A DNA stretch of 64,000 bases from Winogradskyella sp. UBA3174 (GCF_002364335.1 NZ_DEXW01000039.1:25858-89857), one strand, 5' to 3'. Shown: positions 18,150-28,051, numbered from the stretch's first letter. Program-made: numbers and translations. Notes: a model not told the origin generated them from the letters alone.

Positions 18150-19343
18150 ATGAAACGAAAAACTAGATTATTAATTAGAGATGCATTTTTATCAACAATA
18201 CTGTCGTGCATATTATTAGCTATTCTTTCTATAGTATTTGTTAACATCAGGTTTTTCAATCCTTTACATAAAGCGCTAAAAGATTTTAGCTTTTTAGATG
18301 TTTATTATGCTGAAAAATTTGAAGATAATTCTAAGATTAACAATGATATTATTTTGGTTAATGTCGAAAACCATGGAAGAGAAGTTATTGCTACACTTTT
18401 AGAATCTGTTTTAAATGAAGATCCCAAAGTTGTCGGTTTTGATATAATCTTAGAAAAACATAAAAGCCACAATCATTCCGATTCGCTGCTTGCAAAGTTG
18501 CTTAAAAATAAAAAAGTCGTTACTTCTTTTGATTTTAATGAAGATGATATTGAAGATAATGTAATAGAGAACGAATCTTTTTTCTACAACCCAAATGAGT
18601 CTGCCTATGTTAATTTCGATTTTAACGAGGAAATCGCTGTAGTTAGAGAATTTCAAGGTATGATGGACATAAATGGAGAGAAACGACTTTCATTTGCCAC
18701 CATGATTTCTAAACATTATTTAAAACCAAAAACATGGAAAAAAAATAAGTACGATACAAAATTAGAAAATTTACAGGTCATCAAGTACTCTGGTAATTTG
18801 GAAAAATTCCCTATACTCTCTATTAATGATTTTCTTTTTAGTAGTTCTAAAAAAATATTAAAAGATAAAATAGTAATACTTGGTTATTTAGGTTCTTCAA
18901 AATCTGATAATCGTTTTGACATAAGAGATAAACACTTCACTCCATTAAATAATCAATTAGCCGGTAAAAGTGATAAAGACATGTATGGTGTTGTTGTCCA
19001 TGCCAATATTGTAAACATGCTTATTAAAAATGATCTTATATATAGAGTGTCTTATTTATGGCAAGGTGTAATTACCTTTATTTGTATGTTTATATCTACT
19101 ATGGTTTATATGAAACTAAATAGGAACTACAAAATAAGTTATCGAACTCGAAAACAGACCTATCAATTTACCTTTTCAGTAGTTTTATTACTAGTTGTAT
19201 TTGGCTTATTAAAAAATGATATTGTTTTAAGTCCATTCATTATAATAATCGGAATATTATTGGCAGGAAGTTATTTTAAATATTATAAACATTTAGTACG
19301 CTACATAAAAACAAAAAGAAAGTGGAAAACCTATGTAAAATAA
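18150..19343 (+). CDS. CHASE2-domain membrane protein without output domain
   Basis: 397 residues. One transmembrane helix (~13-33), an extracytoplasmic CHASE2 domain (~35-300, with VVGFDIILE, IVILGYLGSS and GVVVHANIVNMLI as landmarks) and two to three C-terminal helices (~303-322, 340-357, 359-376), then a short basic cytoplasmic tail. CHASE2 normally senses extracellular signals for kinases or cyclases, but no output domain is present, so signalling would need a partner. The 3' end overlaps the next gene, a FecR-like exported protein, pointing to joint function. Confidence 0.85.
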   Translation: MKRKTRLLIRDAFLSTILSCILLAILSIVFVNIRFFNPLHKALKDFSFLDVYYAEKFEDNSKINNDIILVNVENHGREVIATLLESVLNEDPKVVGFDIILEKHKSHNHSDSLLAKLLKNKKVVTSFDFNEDDIEDNVIENESFFYNPNESAYVNFDFNEEIAVVREFQGMMDINGEKRLSFATMISKHYLKPKTWKKNKYDTKLENLQVIKYSGNLEKFPILSINDFLFSSSKKILKDKIVILGYLGSSKSDNRFDIRDKHFTPLNNQLAGKSDKDMYGVVVHANIVNMLIKNDLIYRVSYLWQGVITFICMFISTMVYMKLNRNYKISYRTRKQTYQFTFSVVLLLVVFGLLKNDIVLSPFIIIIGILLAGSYFKYYKHLVRYIKTKRKWKTYVK

Positions 19344-20131
19344 AAAAATGTATTCGCTTAACCCTATTAGCCGTTCTTATAAGTTCAGCAAGTATGGCTC
19401 AAAACAACAACTTATTTGTGCTTAAGTTTGAAGGAGAACCTTATACAAAAAAAAATGACTCGGTAGAAATAGTAACTATAGGAACTATAATAAGCAAGAA
19501 AACCAAACTTATTATGAATAGAGACGATGTCGCCTATATCATTAACAACGAGGGAGATGTTTATGAACTGCATGAAACCGGAACCTTTAAGCATAAAGAG
19601 CTATTAAGGTTACAGGCAATTAAGAGTAATAATAGCTACAGTAGAGAGGTCATGATTTATTTCTGGAAAGAGTTTACTAACACTCTTTCTGATGGTTATA
19701 ATAAAAGTGGTTTTGTGTATAGAGGAGATTATGTAAATCTAATTCAACCTATAGACAGCACTAACTTATATTCCAATGAAATTCGTTTTGAGTGGGAACA
19801 AAAAAAGAGTAAGACCAAACCTTACTATTTTGTTTTAAGAGAAACTGGTTCTGATAAAGCAACTAAAATTGGAACACACGATACTAACATCACACTTTTC
19901 ATAGATGACATAAACCTTAAATATGGAGGCTCTTACGAGTGGACCGTAATAGAAAGTAAATATGAAAATTTAGAGACAACTGAATTTAGTCTATTTAAGG
20001 TACTTAAAGAAACAGAATACAAAACCAAACAACTAGAATTAAAAGCATTATCAGAGTTCTTGAAACCCCTTGGTTATGGAGATTCTGAAATTAAAGATAT
20101 GTTTTGCAAGAGTTATAAAACCTGCCTATAA
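19322..20131 (+). CDS. Exported FecR-like protein coupled to CHASE2
   Basis: 269 residues with an N-terminal signal peptide (core LTLLAVLISSASMAQ). Residues ~30-95 (GTIISKKTKLIMNRDD, VAYIINNEGDVYEL, HETGTF) resemble the FecR beta-sandwich of CHASE2-associated exported proteins. Residues ~150-225 have an Ig/FN3-like look (IRFEWEQKKSKTKPYYFVLRE). The start is ambiguous: GTG at 19322 overlaps the CHASE2 gene by 22 nt, whereas ATA at 19340 would give a compact MKK-type signal peptide overlapping the CHASE2 stop. It is convergent with the T9SS gene. The FecR assignment is by pattern only. Confidence 0.6.
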   Translation: MENLCKIKKCIRLTLLAVLISSASMAQNNNLFVLKFEGEPYTKKNDSVEIVTIGTIISKKTKLIMNRDDVAYIINNEGDVYELHETGTFKHKELLRLQAIKSNNSYSREVMIYFWKEFTNTLSDGYNKSGFVYRGDYVNLIQPIDSTNLYSNEIRFEWEQKKSKTKPYYFVLRETGSDKATKIGTHDTNITLFIDDINLKYGGSYEWTVIESKYENLETTEFSLFKVLKETEYKTKQLELKALSEFLKPLGYGDSEIKDMFCKSYKTCL

Positions 20132-20158
20132 CTCTTACATAGATTAAATAAAGTTCTT

Positions 20159-23100
20159 CTATTCCTTTATGAATTTTATAATTTTCTGTTGCTTTTTATT
20201 TGAAATTTTCAGAAAATAAACACCGGCTTCAATCATCTTTACATCAATTTCTTCAAAATTACTTTTAATACTTTTAATTTTTTGTCCAGCAATTGAGAAT
20301 AGATCAATTCTTTCAACTAAAGTTGTATTACCTTTTAAATAAATAAAATCTGATGTTGGATTTGGATAAATATGTAACGCATCTAATTTGTTAATATTAA
20401 TGACAGATAAAACAACATCAACTACAGCAGATCTTTCTTCACAAGCACCTGCAGCATGAGTATATGTGTACATTTGAACACCATCTGGAGTAGGTGACCA
20501 AACACCTCCTGGATCAGGCGTACCTTCTAAAGCATTAAATAATTGAGATTCAGTTACTGTTTCTCCTGAATTAATTGTGTAACCACCATTCTCACCTGCA
20601 GACAGTTGTATTTCTTCTGTTACTGTAACAGTTGCTGAATCACTATTTACGGCATTAACAGTATAGGTATAAACTCCTCCTCCGTTAAGGGCCGGACTCC
20701 ATGTACCACCAGTTTGTGGACTACCATTTAATGCATTAAACATTAGACCTTCAGTTAATAAATTACCTGAACAAATGTTTAAATCTCCATTCTCTCCAGC
20801 ATTATCTGGAATATCAATAACAAAATCGAAAGTTGCAGTTTCACTTTGACCGCATTCGTTTTCTACCAAATAAGAGAAGCTATAAAAAAACTGACCTGCA
20901 CCAGTATCTGGAAAAACAACGGTACCATCATCAACGTTTACTAATAGATCTCCTGACCATAAACCTCCAAGTGTAGCATTATTACTTAAATAGGTGTCTA
21001 AATCAACCACACTAGGACTTATAGAAATATCTACTTGACTATTTCCTGCATTAACATCTTCAACATTATTAATTTCAATGTCAATTAGTGCTTCATCTTC
21101 TTCACCACAAGAATTTTGTACTCTATATATGAAGTTATAAGTAAACTGACCTGCACCAGTATCTGGAAACTCCACATCTTTATTATTAATAATAGTAAGT
21201 CCATCAAGACTTTCCCAAGTACCATTAGCATCAGCATCGAAACTAAGATAATTGCTTAAATCAACAGTATTAAAATCAAAACAATCTTCAAAAACGAAAT
21301 CAGAGTCACCAGCTACTGGAGAGGGTTCAAAGTCTAAAGTCACAAATACGGGTTCCCCAGCACAATCCTCTAAAAAATTCTTAGCATTGAACTGATAAAC
21401 ACCAGGTTCTGTAATTTCCGTTAAAGGAGACGGGTTAGAGCCATCTTCTAAATTATCGTTTTCATTATACCAAGAATTTTGGGGTTCAAAGATATTACCA
21501 AAATCTGCTGCTTCGTTAAATTCCGAAGTATCTACATCTAATTGAATTTCTAACTCATTATACAAATCTAAAAGGCTTGCATTATCAAAATCACATAATT
21601 CAACTGTAATATTGGGTCCAGGCTCAAAAGGAATTATCACTTCACCAACTGTCAAATTTGCTGTAGATTCAACATCTAAAGTTAATGTACTACCTATACC
21701 TACAGGCGTATCGATGGAAACAATTAATGAATAGGAAAATTGACCTGCCCCTGTATCTGGAAAAGTAACGACTGGACCAGATGAAGTTACACCAGGAAAA
21801 CCGCCATTTTGGGAAACAGTAATAATAGACGAATTAAATTTTGTGCTATTATAATTTGGACTTGCTAGCTGATTTAAATCATAAGATGTAATGCCGCACA
21901 ATGTGCCTCCGTTACCAAGACTTAATCCAGCAGTTGGAAAGCTTTCATATTTTAGTAGTGCTGTACTATTACCAATCTCAATTTCATTTATATCAAATGC
22001 TTTGAATTCTATTGTGCAAACTAAAAAAGTATCGTCAGGATTTACATCTGTACTCAATTGGAAATCGGTTAATTCCCATTCCCATGTAACATCTCCACAA
22101 CCTAATGTCGTAGCGCCACCTTTATTATCAAGCCATGCATCAATTTCGGTGTTATTTCCATTTGAATCGTATTGTATGACAAGGTTTTGAGCTTGTTGAT
22201 TTATTATTAGGTCACCAATAAGTGTTACAAAGACGGGCTCACCAGCACAATCCTGTAAAAAATTCTTAGCATTAAACTGATAAACACCAGGTTCTGTAAT
22301 TTCCGTTAAAGGAGACGGGTTAGAGCCATCTTCTAAATTAGCGTCTTCATTATACCAAGAATTTTGGGGCTCAAAGACACTACCAAAATCTGCTGCTTCG
22401 TTAAATTCCGAAGTATCTACATCTAATTGAATTTCTAACTCATTATACAAATCTAAAAGGCTTACATTATCAAAATCACATATTTCAATTTCAATATTTG
22501 GCCCAGGCTCAAAAGCAACTGTTACATTATTTGCGGTATAATTAGTTGTTGTTTCATACATTCTGGGTAGTTCCATTCCAATAATTACTGTTGTCTGAAC
22601 TTTAAACTGAAAATTAAAAGTAAATTGTCCTGCTCCGGTATCAGGGAATTTTACATCTGTTCCCTGTCTTTCTAATCCTGGCTTACCACTTGTTTGTTCA
22701 ATGTCAAATATTGATGAGTTATATTTAGCATCTGTATAGTCTACTCCTTGATTTGGAAAAGTAAATAAATCATCATCAAAATCACTTATTGGAAAAGTGT
22801 CCTCACAGATTGCCCCTCCGTTACCTGCACCTTCTCCTGCTGTTGCAAAATTGTCGAAAACAATAAATGCATTAGTAAATATTGAATTTCCTTCTTCATC
22901 TATTCCTATGAATTCAATTTCAATATTGAGTCTATCGTCTAAAGAATCACCATTAGTATCTTCTAAAAAGTCATCGATAATATCATAGTCCCAATCTACA
23001 TTACCACATGGTGTGCTTACAATGGCATTACCATTATTGTTTAACCAAGTATTCACCTCATCTACATTTCCATTTCCATCATAAATTAATTCTAAATTTT

Positions 23101-23797
23101 GAGCAGATTGACTAAGCGTTAGTTGGCAATTATCCTTAATAGTAAAATCATCAAACCCAACACCCTCATCATGTACTATTTGGTCCGACCCAAAAGCGAG
23201 TCTAAAATACACACTACCCATTCCAGCTAAATTACTTAAAGGATGTGAAACAGTTACCCAATCACCAGAACCATTATTAGTACCAAGTTCTCTTCCACTC
23301 CAGCCTTCATTTTGCCCACCAGGACTTCCACCACCATATCCTCCATCTACTAAGAAAGTATTAAACCAGTTGATTCCAGTTCCAACAGTTCCTACATTTT
23401 GCCAATTGACCAAGTCTGAGGAATACTGTAATACAACACCATCCCATTCAAACTCGCTATTCCACCATAATTTAAATTCAACTGAAGGGGTATATAGAAA
23501 AGAAAAATCAAATTGTGGGCTGACCACCGACCCGTTTTCATTTGGAACATAATCTCCTGACAAATTAGTCACCCATGCATTAGTACCAGAAGCGGCCGAA
23601 TTAATTATTGGAGCCAATGGTGAGCCTAAAGTCCAAGTTGTAATACCACCTTCTACTGTCCAACCCGAAGGGCCTGATTCAAAATCCTCAGTATAAGGAT
23701 AAGACGTTATTTGAGCATTTAAACTACCACTTACAAGAAGCACAAAAAGAATAAGTATTTGATTTAAGGTTCGAGAGAGAAATGTATGTTTTTTCAT
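20159..23797 (-). CDS. Giant T9SS-secreted repeat protein
   Basis: 1212 residues from the ATG at 23797 (MKKHTFLSRT, signal peptide ending SLNAQ); an upstream in-frame ATG at 23857 adds 20 residues that do not fit a signal peptide. A MAM/ConA-like domain (~30-220) is followed by repeated modules, each carrying PDTGAGQF (four copies), and two near-identical ~95-residue segments beginning FEPGPNI. Then come two ENGxxxIxSG-type repeats and a type A T9SS sorting domain (IYPNPTSDFIYL to KIIKFIKE). Probably a surface adhesin. It is followed upstream on the same strand by the exported CHAT gene, 119 nt away. Confidence 0.85.
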   Translation of the reverse strand: MKKHTFLSRTLNQILILFVLLVSGSLNAQITSYPYTEDFESGPSGWTVEGGITTWTLGSPLAPIINSAASGTNAWVTNLSGDYVPNENGSVVSPQFDFSFLYTPSVEFKLWWNSEFEWDGVVLQYSSDLVNWQNVGTVGTGINWFNTFLVDGGYGGGSPGGQNEGWSGRELGTNNGSGDWVTVSHPLSNLAGMGSVYFRLAFGSDQIVHDEGVGFDDFTIKDNCQLTLSQSAQNLELIYDGNGNVDEVNTWLNNNGNAIVSTPCGNVDWDYDIIDDFLEDTNGDSLDDRLNIEIEFIGIDEEGNSIFTNAFIVFDNFATAGEGAGNGGAICEDTFPISDFDDDLFTFPNQGVDYTDAKYNSSIFDIEQTSGKPGLERQGTDVKFPDTGAGQFTFNFQFKVQTTVIIGMELPRMYETTTNYTANNVTVAFEPGPNIEIEICDFDNVSLLDLYNELEIQLDVDTSEFNEAADFGSVFEPQNSWYNEDANLEDGSNPSPLTEITEPGVYQFNAKNFLQDCAGEPVFVTLIGDLIINQQAQNLVIQYDSNGNNTEIDAWLDNKGGATTLGCGDVTWEWELTDFQLSTDVNPDDTFLVCTIEFKAFDINEIEIGNSTALLKYESFPTAGLSLGNGGTLCGITSYDLNQLASPNYNSTKFNSSIITVSQNGGFPGVTSSGPVVTFPDTGAGQFSYSLIVSIDTPVGIGSTLTLDVESTANLTVGEVIIPFEPGPNITVELCDFDNASLLDLYNELEIQLDVDTSEFNEAADFGNIFEPQNSWYNENDNLEDGSNPSPLTEITEPGVYQFNAKNFLEDCAGEPVFVTLDFEPSPVAGDSDFVFEDCFDFNTVDLSNYLSFDADANGTWESLDGLTIINNKDVEFPDTGAGQFTYNFIYRVQNSCGEEDEALIDIEINNVEDVNAGNSQVDISISPSVVDLDTYLSNNATLGGLWSGDLLVNVDDGTVVFPDTGAGQFFYSFSYLVENECGQSETATFDFVIDIPDNAGENGDLNICSGNLLTEGLMFNALNGSPQTGGTWSPALNGGGVYTYTVNAVNSDSATVTVTEEIQLSAGENGGYTINSGETVTESQLFNALEGTPDPGGVWSPTPDGVQMYTYTHAAGACEERSAVVDVVLSVININKLDALHIYPNPTSDFIYLKGNTTLVERIDLFSIAGQKIKSIKSNFEEIDVKMIEAGVYFLKISNKKQQKIIKFIKE
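21342..21630. repeat. Intragenic direct repeat, copy 1
   Basis: 289 bases nearly identical to 22227-22515, about 17 mismatches by eye and no indels, in the same orientation 885 bases apart. It encodes a segment of the giant T9SS protein ending in CAGEPVFVTL. Confidence 0.9.
22227..22515. repeat. Intragenic direct repeat, copy 2
   Basis: Second copy of the 289-base unit within the giant T9SS gene. The long identical runs indicate recent duplication or gene conversion. Confidence 0.9.
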
Positions 23798-23916
23798 AAT
23801 ATAATTAATAGCTTGACTAAAGTAATAAAAATAATTTAATATAACGTTAAAACGCATTAAATCAGCACAATAGAACCCTTAACATGTAGGGTTTATAGCA
23901 AACTCTTAATTTAAAA

Positions 23917-26900
23917 CTACTCAAACAACACAAAAGCCGCCCATTTTTGAGGCTCTTTTTTATACTTTAAGTACATTTTGCGTTGTGTATTAATAAAAGC
24001 ATCTCTTAAAGTGGTTCCTTGTAGCCAATTATTATAAAATAATTTCATAAATTCTGAAGTCTCCTCATCTGGCACTTCCCATAAGCTCATTATTAACCGC
24101 TCTACGCCTGCCATTTTAAAAGCACGTTGCAACCCATAGACTCCTTCACTTCCATCGATATCACCTAAGCCCGTTTTACAAGCACTTAAAACTACAAGAT
24201 CCGTATTTGATAAATCTAAATTAGAAATCTCCATAGCAGTTAAAATGCCATCTTCTTCTTCATTTGGATTGCCACCATTTTTCCATGCATAATTAGCACC
24301 TGCTAATATTAAGCCTGAGCGCAATAATGGATCTTCTGCTAATCTATAGTTATCTTCTGTACTTAAATTAAATTCTGTACTTGCATCCCTATTTAAGTTT
24401 TCATAAAAGAATCCATGCGTAGCAATATGAATAAGGCTTGGACTTTGACCACTAAAAGTTTTAAAACTTGCTTCTGTCGCTTCGTTTTTTGTTAAAACCG
24501 AAACACTTGTACCTTCTTGTTTTAGTAAACTATTTAAACTTTCAATTTCATCTACTGCCCCTTCAAGAAGCGTCCAGCTTTCCCCTCTACTCTTTGTGCC
24601 TCTTAGCTTATTTAAAGCAGGGTTATTTAAAAAAAAAGTATCCTCTTTTTGGGTTGTTTCGGCTTCCTCTCCATTAGACGATTCATAATCATAAGTTATT
24701 CCGCCAATAAGTACTGTTGTATCCATGTTTAAAGGTGCAATTTCTTCAATCAATTTATAGGTACTGCTCAATTGTATGAGTTTATATTGATTAACTAATG
24801 CATTATTACTTTTAGTAATAGCGGCGAAAGCGATTTGATTTAGTAAACCGCTCGGTGCGTAAAATATACTATTGCCCTTTGACAAGTGTATTTTAATAGG
24901 TTGCCAGATTAAATTGTACAATTGATCTGAACTGTACCAATCATCTGGTGATTTTCTAGCAATGGCTTTTTTCAATTCAGATTCTTTAAATAAAGGGACC
25001 ACTTTAGGGAATTCATCTATTGCATTAAACACATAAGCGACGTACATGACTTCACCTGTCAACTCATTATCTTTCAATACATTAAAGTGTGAAAACTCAA
25101 TAGCAACGGCATCGTTCTTTAATTTACTTTTAACAGCTTCCCAATCTCTCACTAATGAAATACCACCCTCAAAGTTAGATGTATATAACTTTACCAGCTC
25201 AGCTTCTCTTTTATTAATTATGATTTTTAAACTATCTGCCTCTACCCTGCTTTTTGCTAAATATTGTGTTAATGATTTAGTCCTTTTATTATTTAATTCT
25301 TGATAGCTTTTTATTTTAGCGTTAATAGCATCATCTTCTAAAGATTTTAATTTAAAAGTGATGTCTTTGGAGTTATTCAACAACAGTCCTTTTAGCATCA
25401 ATTGGTTATTTAAATTAATAGTATTTAAAAGGTCATTATTTAAATTTTTGGAAATAGCAATGGACTGCATTTGGTTAAAATTCTTGGTTAGCATTTTTAT
25501 AAATGCCTTTTTTTCATTTTCACTACTGAACCTAAATATTTTATCTATTTGATTTACAAAAACACTGTTAGATTGTTCTAAAGCGAGCACAGCCTGTTCC
25601 GTCATTCCTAAACCAAAATAGGTATCGCCCAAGGTCTTTAAAAACTGACCATAGTCAACATGCGCCTTTCCTAATATTTCTCCTAGCATTTTTGTAGAAC
25701 CTTCTATTAGAGGTAATGCTTTTTGATAATCACCTCTTAAATTATAAGCTTTGGCAAGACTAAATTTTCTATTATAATATTCTTCATTTTTTGGCCTCTT
25801 ATTAGTTTCAAAATAAGTTACATTTTTTTTCATAAGTTTAAGCGCCTCTTCAAAGTCACCTAGCTCGAATAAAGTTTTTGAATAATCATTTAACATATAA
25901 CTATAAAATGAATGCCATATCTGACCTTCTGGAACTTCAATAATAGTTATGGCATCCCTAAAATAGACAAGTGCGTCCTTATATTTCCCTTCTACAAAAT
26001 AAAGCTTACCAATATTATTGAGCAACTTTGCATATTCAGGATCCTTTTTACCATGAGAAATTTCCATAGCTTCTAAAGCTTCAATATAAACTTCGTGAGA
26101 ACGCCCATATCGTCCCATATTTTGATAAAAATAGCCCTTATCCATTAGCCTGTTACTATAAGTGATTTTACTTATTTCAGGAATCTCTAGCGCTTTATTA
26201 CAGTACAGCATTGCTTTTTCATAATCACCAATGCGATCATAGTTCAATCCTATATTTCCTAATGTTATTGCATAGTTATCATTGTTTGTTTTATTGTTTT
26301 TTACAAAAACATCTTGTACTTTCATAAAGGCTTTAATAGATTCTATGTAGTTATTATTATCTTTTTCTATGCGTCCTAACATATAGTTAACCGATAAGTA
26401 ATACATACTTTCGTAATCACCTAAGTCTTCAAATGTTTTTTGAGCTTTGCTCATATAATGTGACGCCTGATCTAAAAACCTTGCATTGAAATAAGCTAGC
26501 CCAATATTATAAAGCCTACTTGCAAAAGCTTCATTTATCTTTCCTTCCTTATTCTCAATTAGACTAAGTGCCGATTTAACAGCTTTATTAGCTTTATCTT
26601 CTTGCCTTAAGCCAAGATAAACTGGCAGCAACTCTATTAAAACAACTTCTACTTTTAAAGTTTGACTTGGGTCTTGAGATTCAACTATAGTTAATGCATG
26701 TTCTAAATATTCTTTAGCTTCAATATTATTTTTACCTGTACCCTTATAGCTTTTACCAAGTCCGAAAAGTGTTTTCGCATAGGTAGAATCCTTGCTATTG
26801 CTTACTAAATCGAGTATAGCCAAATACTCATTGTACAACATTATAGCCTTTTGAAATTGTCTATTAGTTAAAGACAAATCTGCCAGTTCTTGAATCTTTG

Positions 26901-27243
26901 TAGAATATTCGGAACGTTTTGAAGGTTTTAAGGACTTTGAGTAAACCAAAAGTTCTTTAGTAAGGTTTAAAGAATCTAAGATAGTATATGATTTAGTATA
27001 CATATTAACCTTATAAAAGTTATATAAGGATTTACCATATTTAGGTCTACCTTCATAATGCGCTTCTGCGATAGTATACGCATCTTGCAAATACGGATAG
27101 GCTAGCTTAACCGAATCCTTCTTTAATAAGTTTTCACCTTGCTCGTTTAAGGACTTCCAATACTTGGGTTTTAAGTCTTGTGCATTTAATTTGAAAAAGA
27201 CAAAAAGGAGTAGACTAAATAATATTTGCTTGTAGAACTTCAT
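23917..27243 (-). CDS. Exported TPR-CHAT caspase-like protein
   Basis: 1108 residues. A signal peptide (1-21, ending KLNAQ) exports it. Residues ~30-560 are tandem tetratricopeptide repeats (for example YAITLGNIGLNYDRIGDYEKA and YAKLLNNIGKLYFVEGKYKDA). A helical linker follows, and then a C-terminal CHAT domain (~760-1108) of the caspase/separase clan with candidate catalytic His943 (IHIATHGFF) and Cys1022 (VVLSACKTG), ending EPQKWAAFVLFE. Both catalytic residues are present, so protease activity is plausible. CHAT proteases act in defence and signalling when cytoplasmic; this one is predicted to be exported. Substrate unknown. Neighbouring genes are the giant T9SS protein and the CHASE2/FecR-like pair. 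Confidence 0.88.
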   Translation of the reverse strand: MKFYKQILFSLLLFVFFKLNAQDLKPKYWKSLNEQGENLLKKDSVKLAYPYLQDAYTIAEAHYEGRPKYGKSLYNFYKVNMYTKSYTILDSLNLTKELLVYSKSLKPSKRSEYSTKIQELADLSLTNRQFQKAIMLYNEYLAILDLVSNSKDSTYAKTLFGLGKSYKGTGKNNIEAKEYLEHALTIVESQDPSQTLKVEVVLIELLPVYLGLRQEDKANKAVKSALSLIENKEGKINEAFASRLYNIGLAYFNARFLDQASHYMSKAQKTFEDLGDYESMYYLSVNYMLGRIEKDNNNYIESIKAFMKVQDVFVKNNKTNNDNYAITLGNIGLNYDRIGDYEKAMLYCNKALEIPEISKITYSNRLMDKGYFYQNMGRYGRSHEVYIEALEAMEISHGKKDPEYAKLLNNIGKLYFVEGKYKDALVYFRDAITIIEVPEGQIWHSFYSYMLNDYSKTLFELGDFEEALKLMKKNVTYFETNKRPKNEEYYNRKFSLAKAYNLRGDYQKALPLIEGSTKMLGEILGKAHVDYGQFLKTLGDTYFGLGMTEQAVLALEQSNSVFVNQIDKIFRFSSENEKKAFIKMLTKNFNQMQSIAISKNLNNDLLNTINLNNQLMLKGLLLNNSKDITFKLKSLEDDAINAKIKSYQELNNKRTKSLTQYLAKSRVEADSLKIIINKREAELVKLYTSNFEGGISLVRDWEAVKSKLKNDAVAIEFSHFNVLKDNELTGEVMYVAYVFNAIDEFPKVVPLFKESELKKAIARKSPDDWYSSDQLYNLIWQPIKIHLSKGNSIFYAPSGLLNQIAFAAITKSNNALVNQYKLIQLSSTYKLIEEIAPLNMDTTVLIGGITYDYESSNGEEAETTQKEDTFFLNNPALNKLRGTKSRGESWTLLEGAVDEIESLNSLLKQEGTSVSVLTKNEATEASFKTFSGQSPSLIHIATHGFFYENLNRDASTEFNLSTEDNYRLAEDPLLRSGLILAGANYAWKNGGNPNEEEDGILTAMEISNLDLSNTDLVVLSACKTGLGDIDGSEGVYGLQRAFKMAGVERLIMSLWEVPDEETSEFMKLFYNNWLQGTTLRDAFINTQRKMYLKYKKEPQKWAAFVLFE

Positions 27244-27249
27244 AATGTT

Positions 27250-27327
27250 GATTTAATAGCTAAATCAGAACATAAGCCTAGAGCTGAAAATATGTATACA
27301 ATAGATTTTAGGTGCTATTAAAATAGC
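27250..27327. promoter_or_regulatory. Two small inverted repeats upstream of the CHAT gene
   Basis: GATTTA-N5-TAAATC at 27250-27266 and GCTATT-AA-AATAGC at 27314-27327 lie 7 and 71 nt before the CHAT start. They could be leader hairpins or operator half-sites. The evidence is symmetry only. Confidence 0.25.
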
Positions 27328-27430
27328 TCTTTTTTATAGAAGAACAAAATTGAAGCTATAAGTAGGGTACTTTATATTTTATCTATCAATAACAAAGTCA
27401 AATTTTATCTAATCTCTTGTTAATCGCATT

Positions 27431-27817
27431 TTAGATAAATTTATTTAAATCCATCTCATTTATAGCACCATGAGAATCGTGAGCTACTACTACTCCATTC
27501 TTTATCACTAAAAGCTGAGGCGACTGGTGCATTACTTGAAATTTATAACCCACTTCGTTAGAGACATCGCGATAACTCAACAAGTCTAAATAGTGTAAAT
27601 CAGCATTGTTATTTAAATCATAAGCAGCAACAAACTGTTTCATGACCATTCTACTAATGCCACAAGTTGTAGAATGCTTAAAAACAAACTGTGTTTTGCT
27701 TTCCGATTTTTCTTTGATGTTTTCTAACTGAGATACATCATTTAATGCGATCCAAGGCAACACTTTTTCTTCTTTTGGTTCTGATGAACCACTAAACATT
27801 TTATTAAAAATTCCCAT
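27431..27817 (-). CDS. ytxJ: Bacillithiol-system redox protein YtxJ
   Basis: 128 residues with a thioredoxin-like fold. The single-cysteine active site HSTTCGIS (Cys52) and the later QSPQLLVIKNG segment fit YtxJ/DUF2847, a monothiol bacilliredoxin-like family found in bacillithiol-making Firmicutes and Bacteroidota. It probably removes bacillithiol from mixed disulfides on cytoplasmic proteins. Monocistronic; no bacillithiol synthesis gene is in the window. Confidence 0.85.
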   Translation of the reverse strand: MGIFNKMFSGSSEPKEEKVLPWIALNDVSQLENIKEKSESKTQFVFKHSTTCGISRMVMKQFVAAYDLNNNADLHYLDLLSYRDVSNEVGYKFQVMHQSPQLLVIKNGVVVAHDSHGAINEMDLNKFI

Positions 27818-28051
27818 ACTTTAAAATTCAATTATTAAGACCTATAGTCGTTCATATTCTCTAACCTTACAGACTGACGAAACGTCACGCTATCACTGAA
27901 TAAATCAGTCATTTTGTCGCTAACCCTATGTTGGTAAGATTATTGTCTAAAGGTAAACAAATACAACACTACTATAAACACTATTTGTTTGAGTTTCGTA
28001 GAAATAAAGATTGTTTCAACTCTATTCTAGCAAATAAAAATAAAATTAAAT

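Noticed and set aside
20159..23797. Repeats as a CRISPR array
   Set aside because: The repeats are coding, in frame and belong to protein modules with PDTGAGQF; no regular spacer pattern exists.
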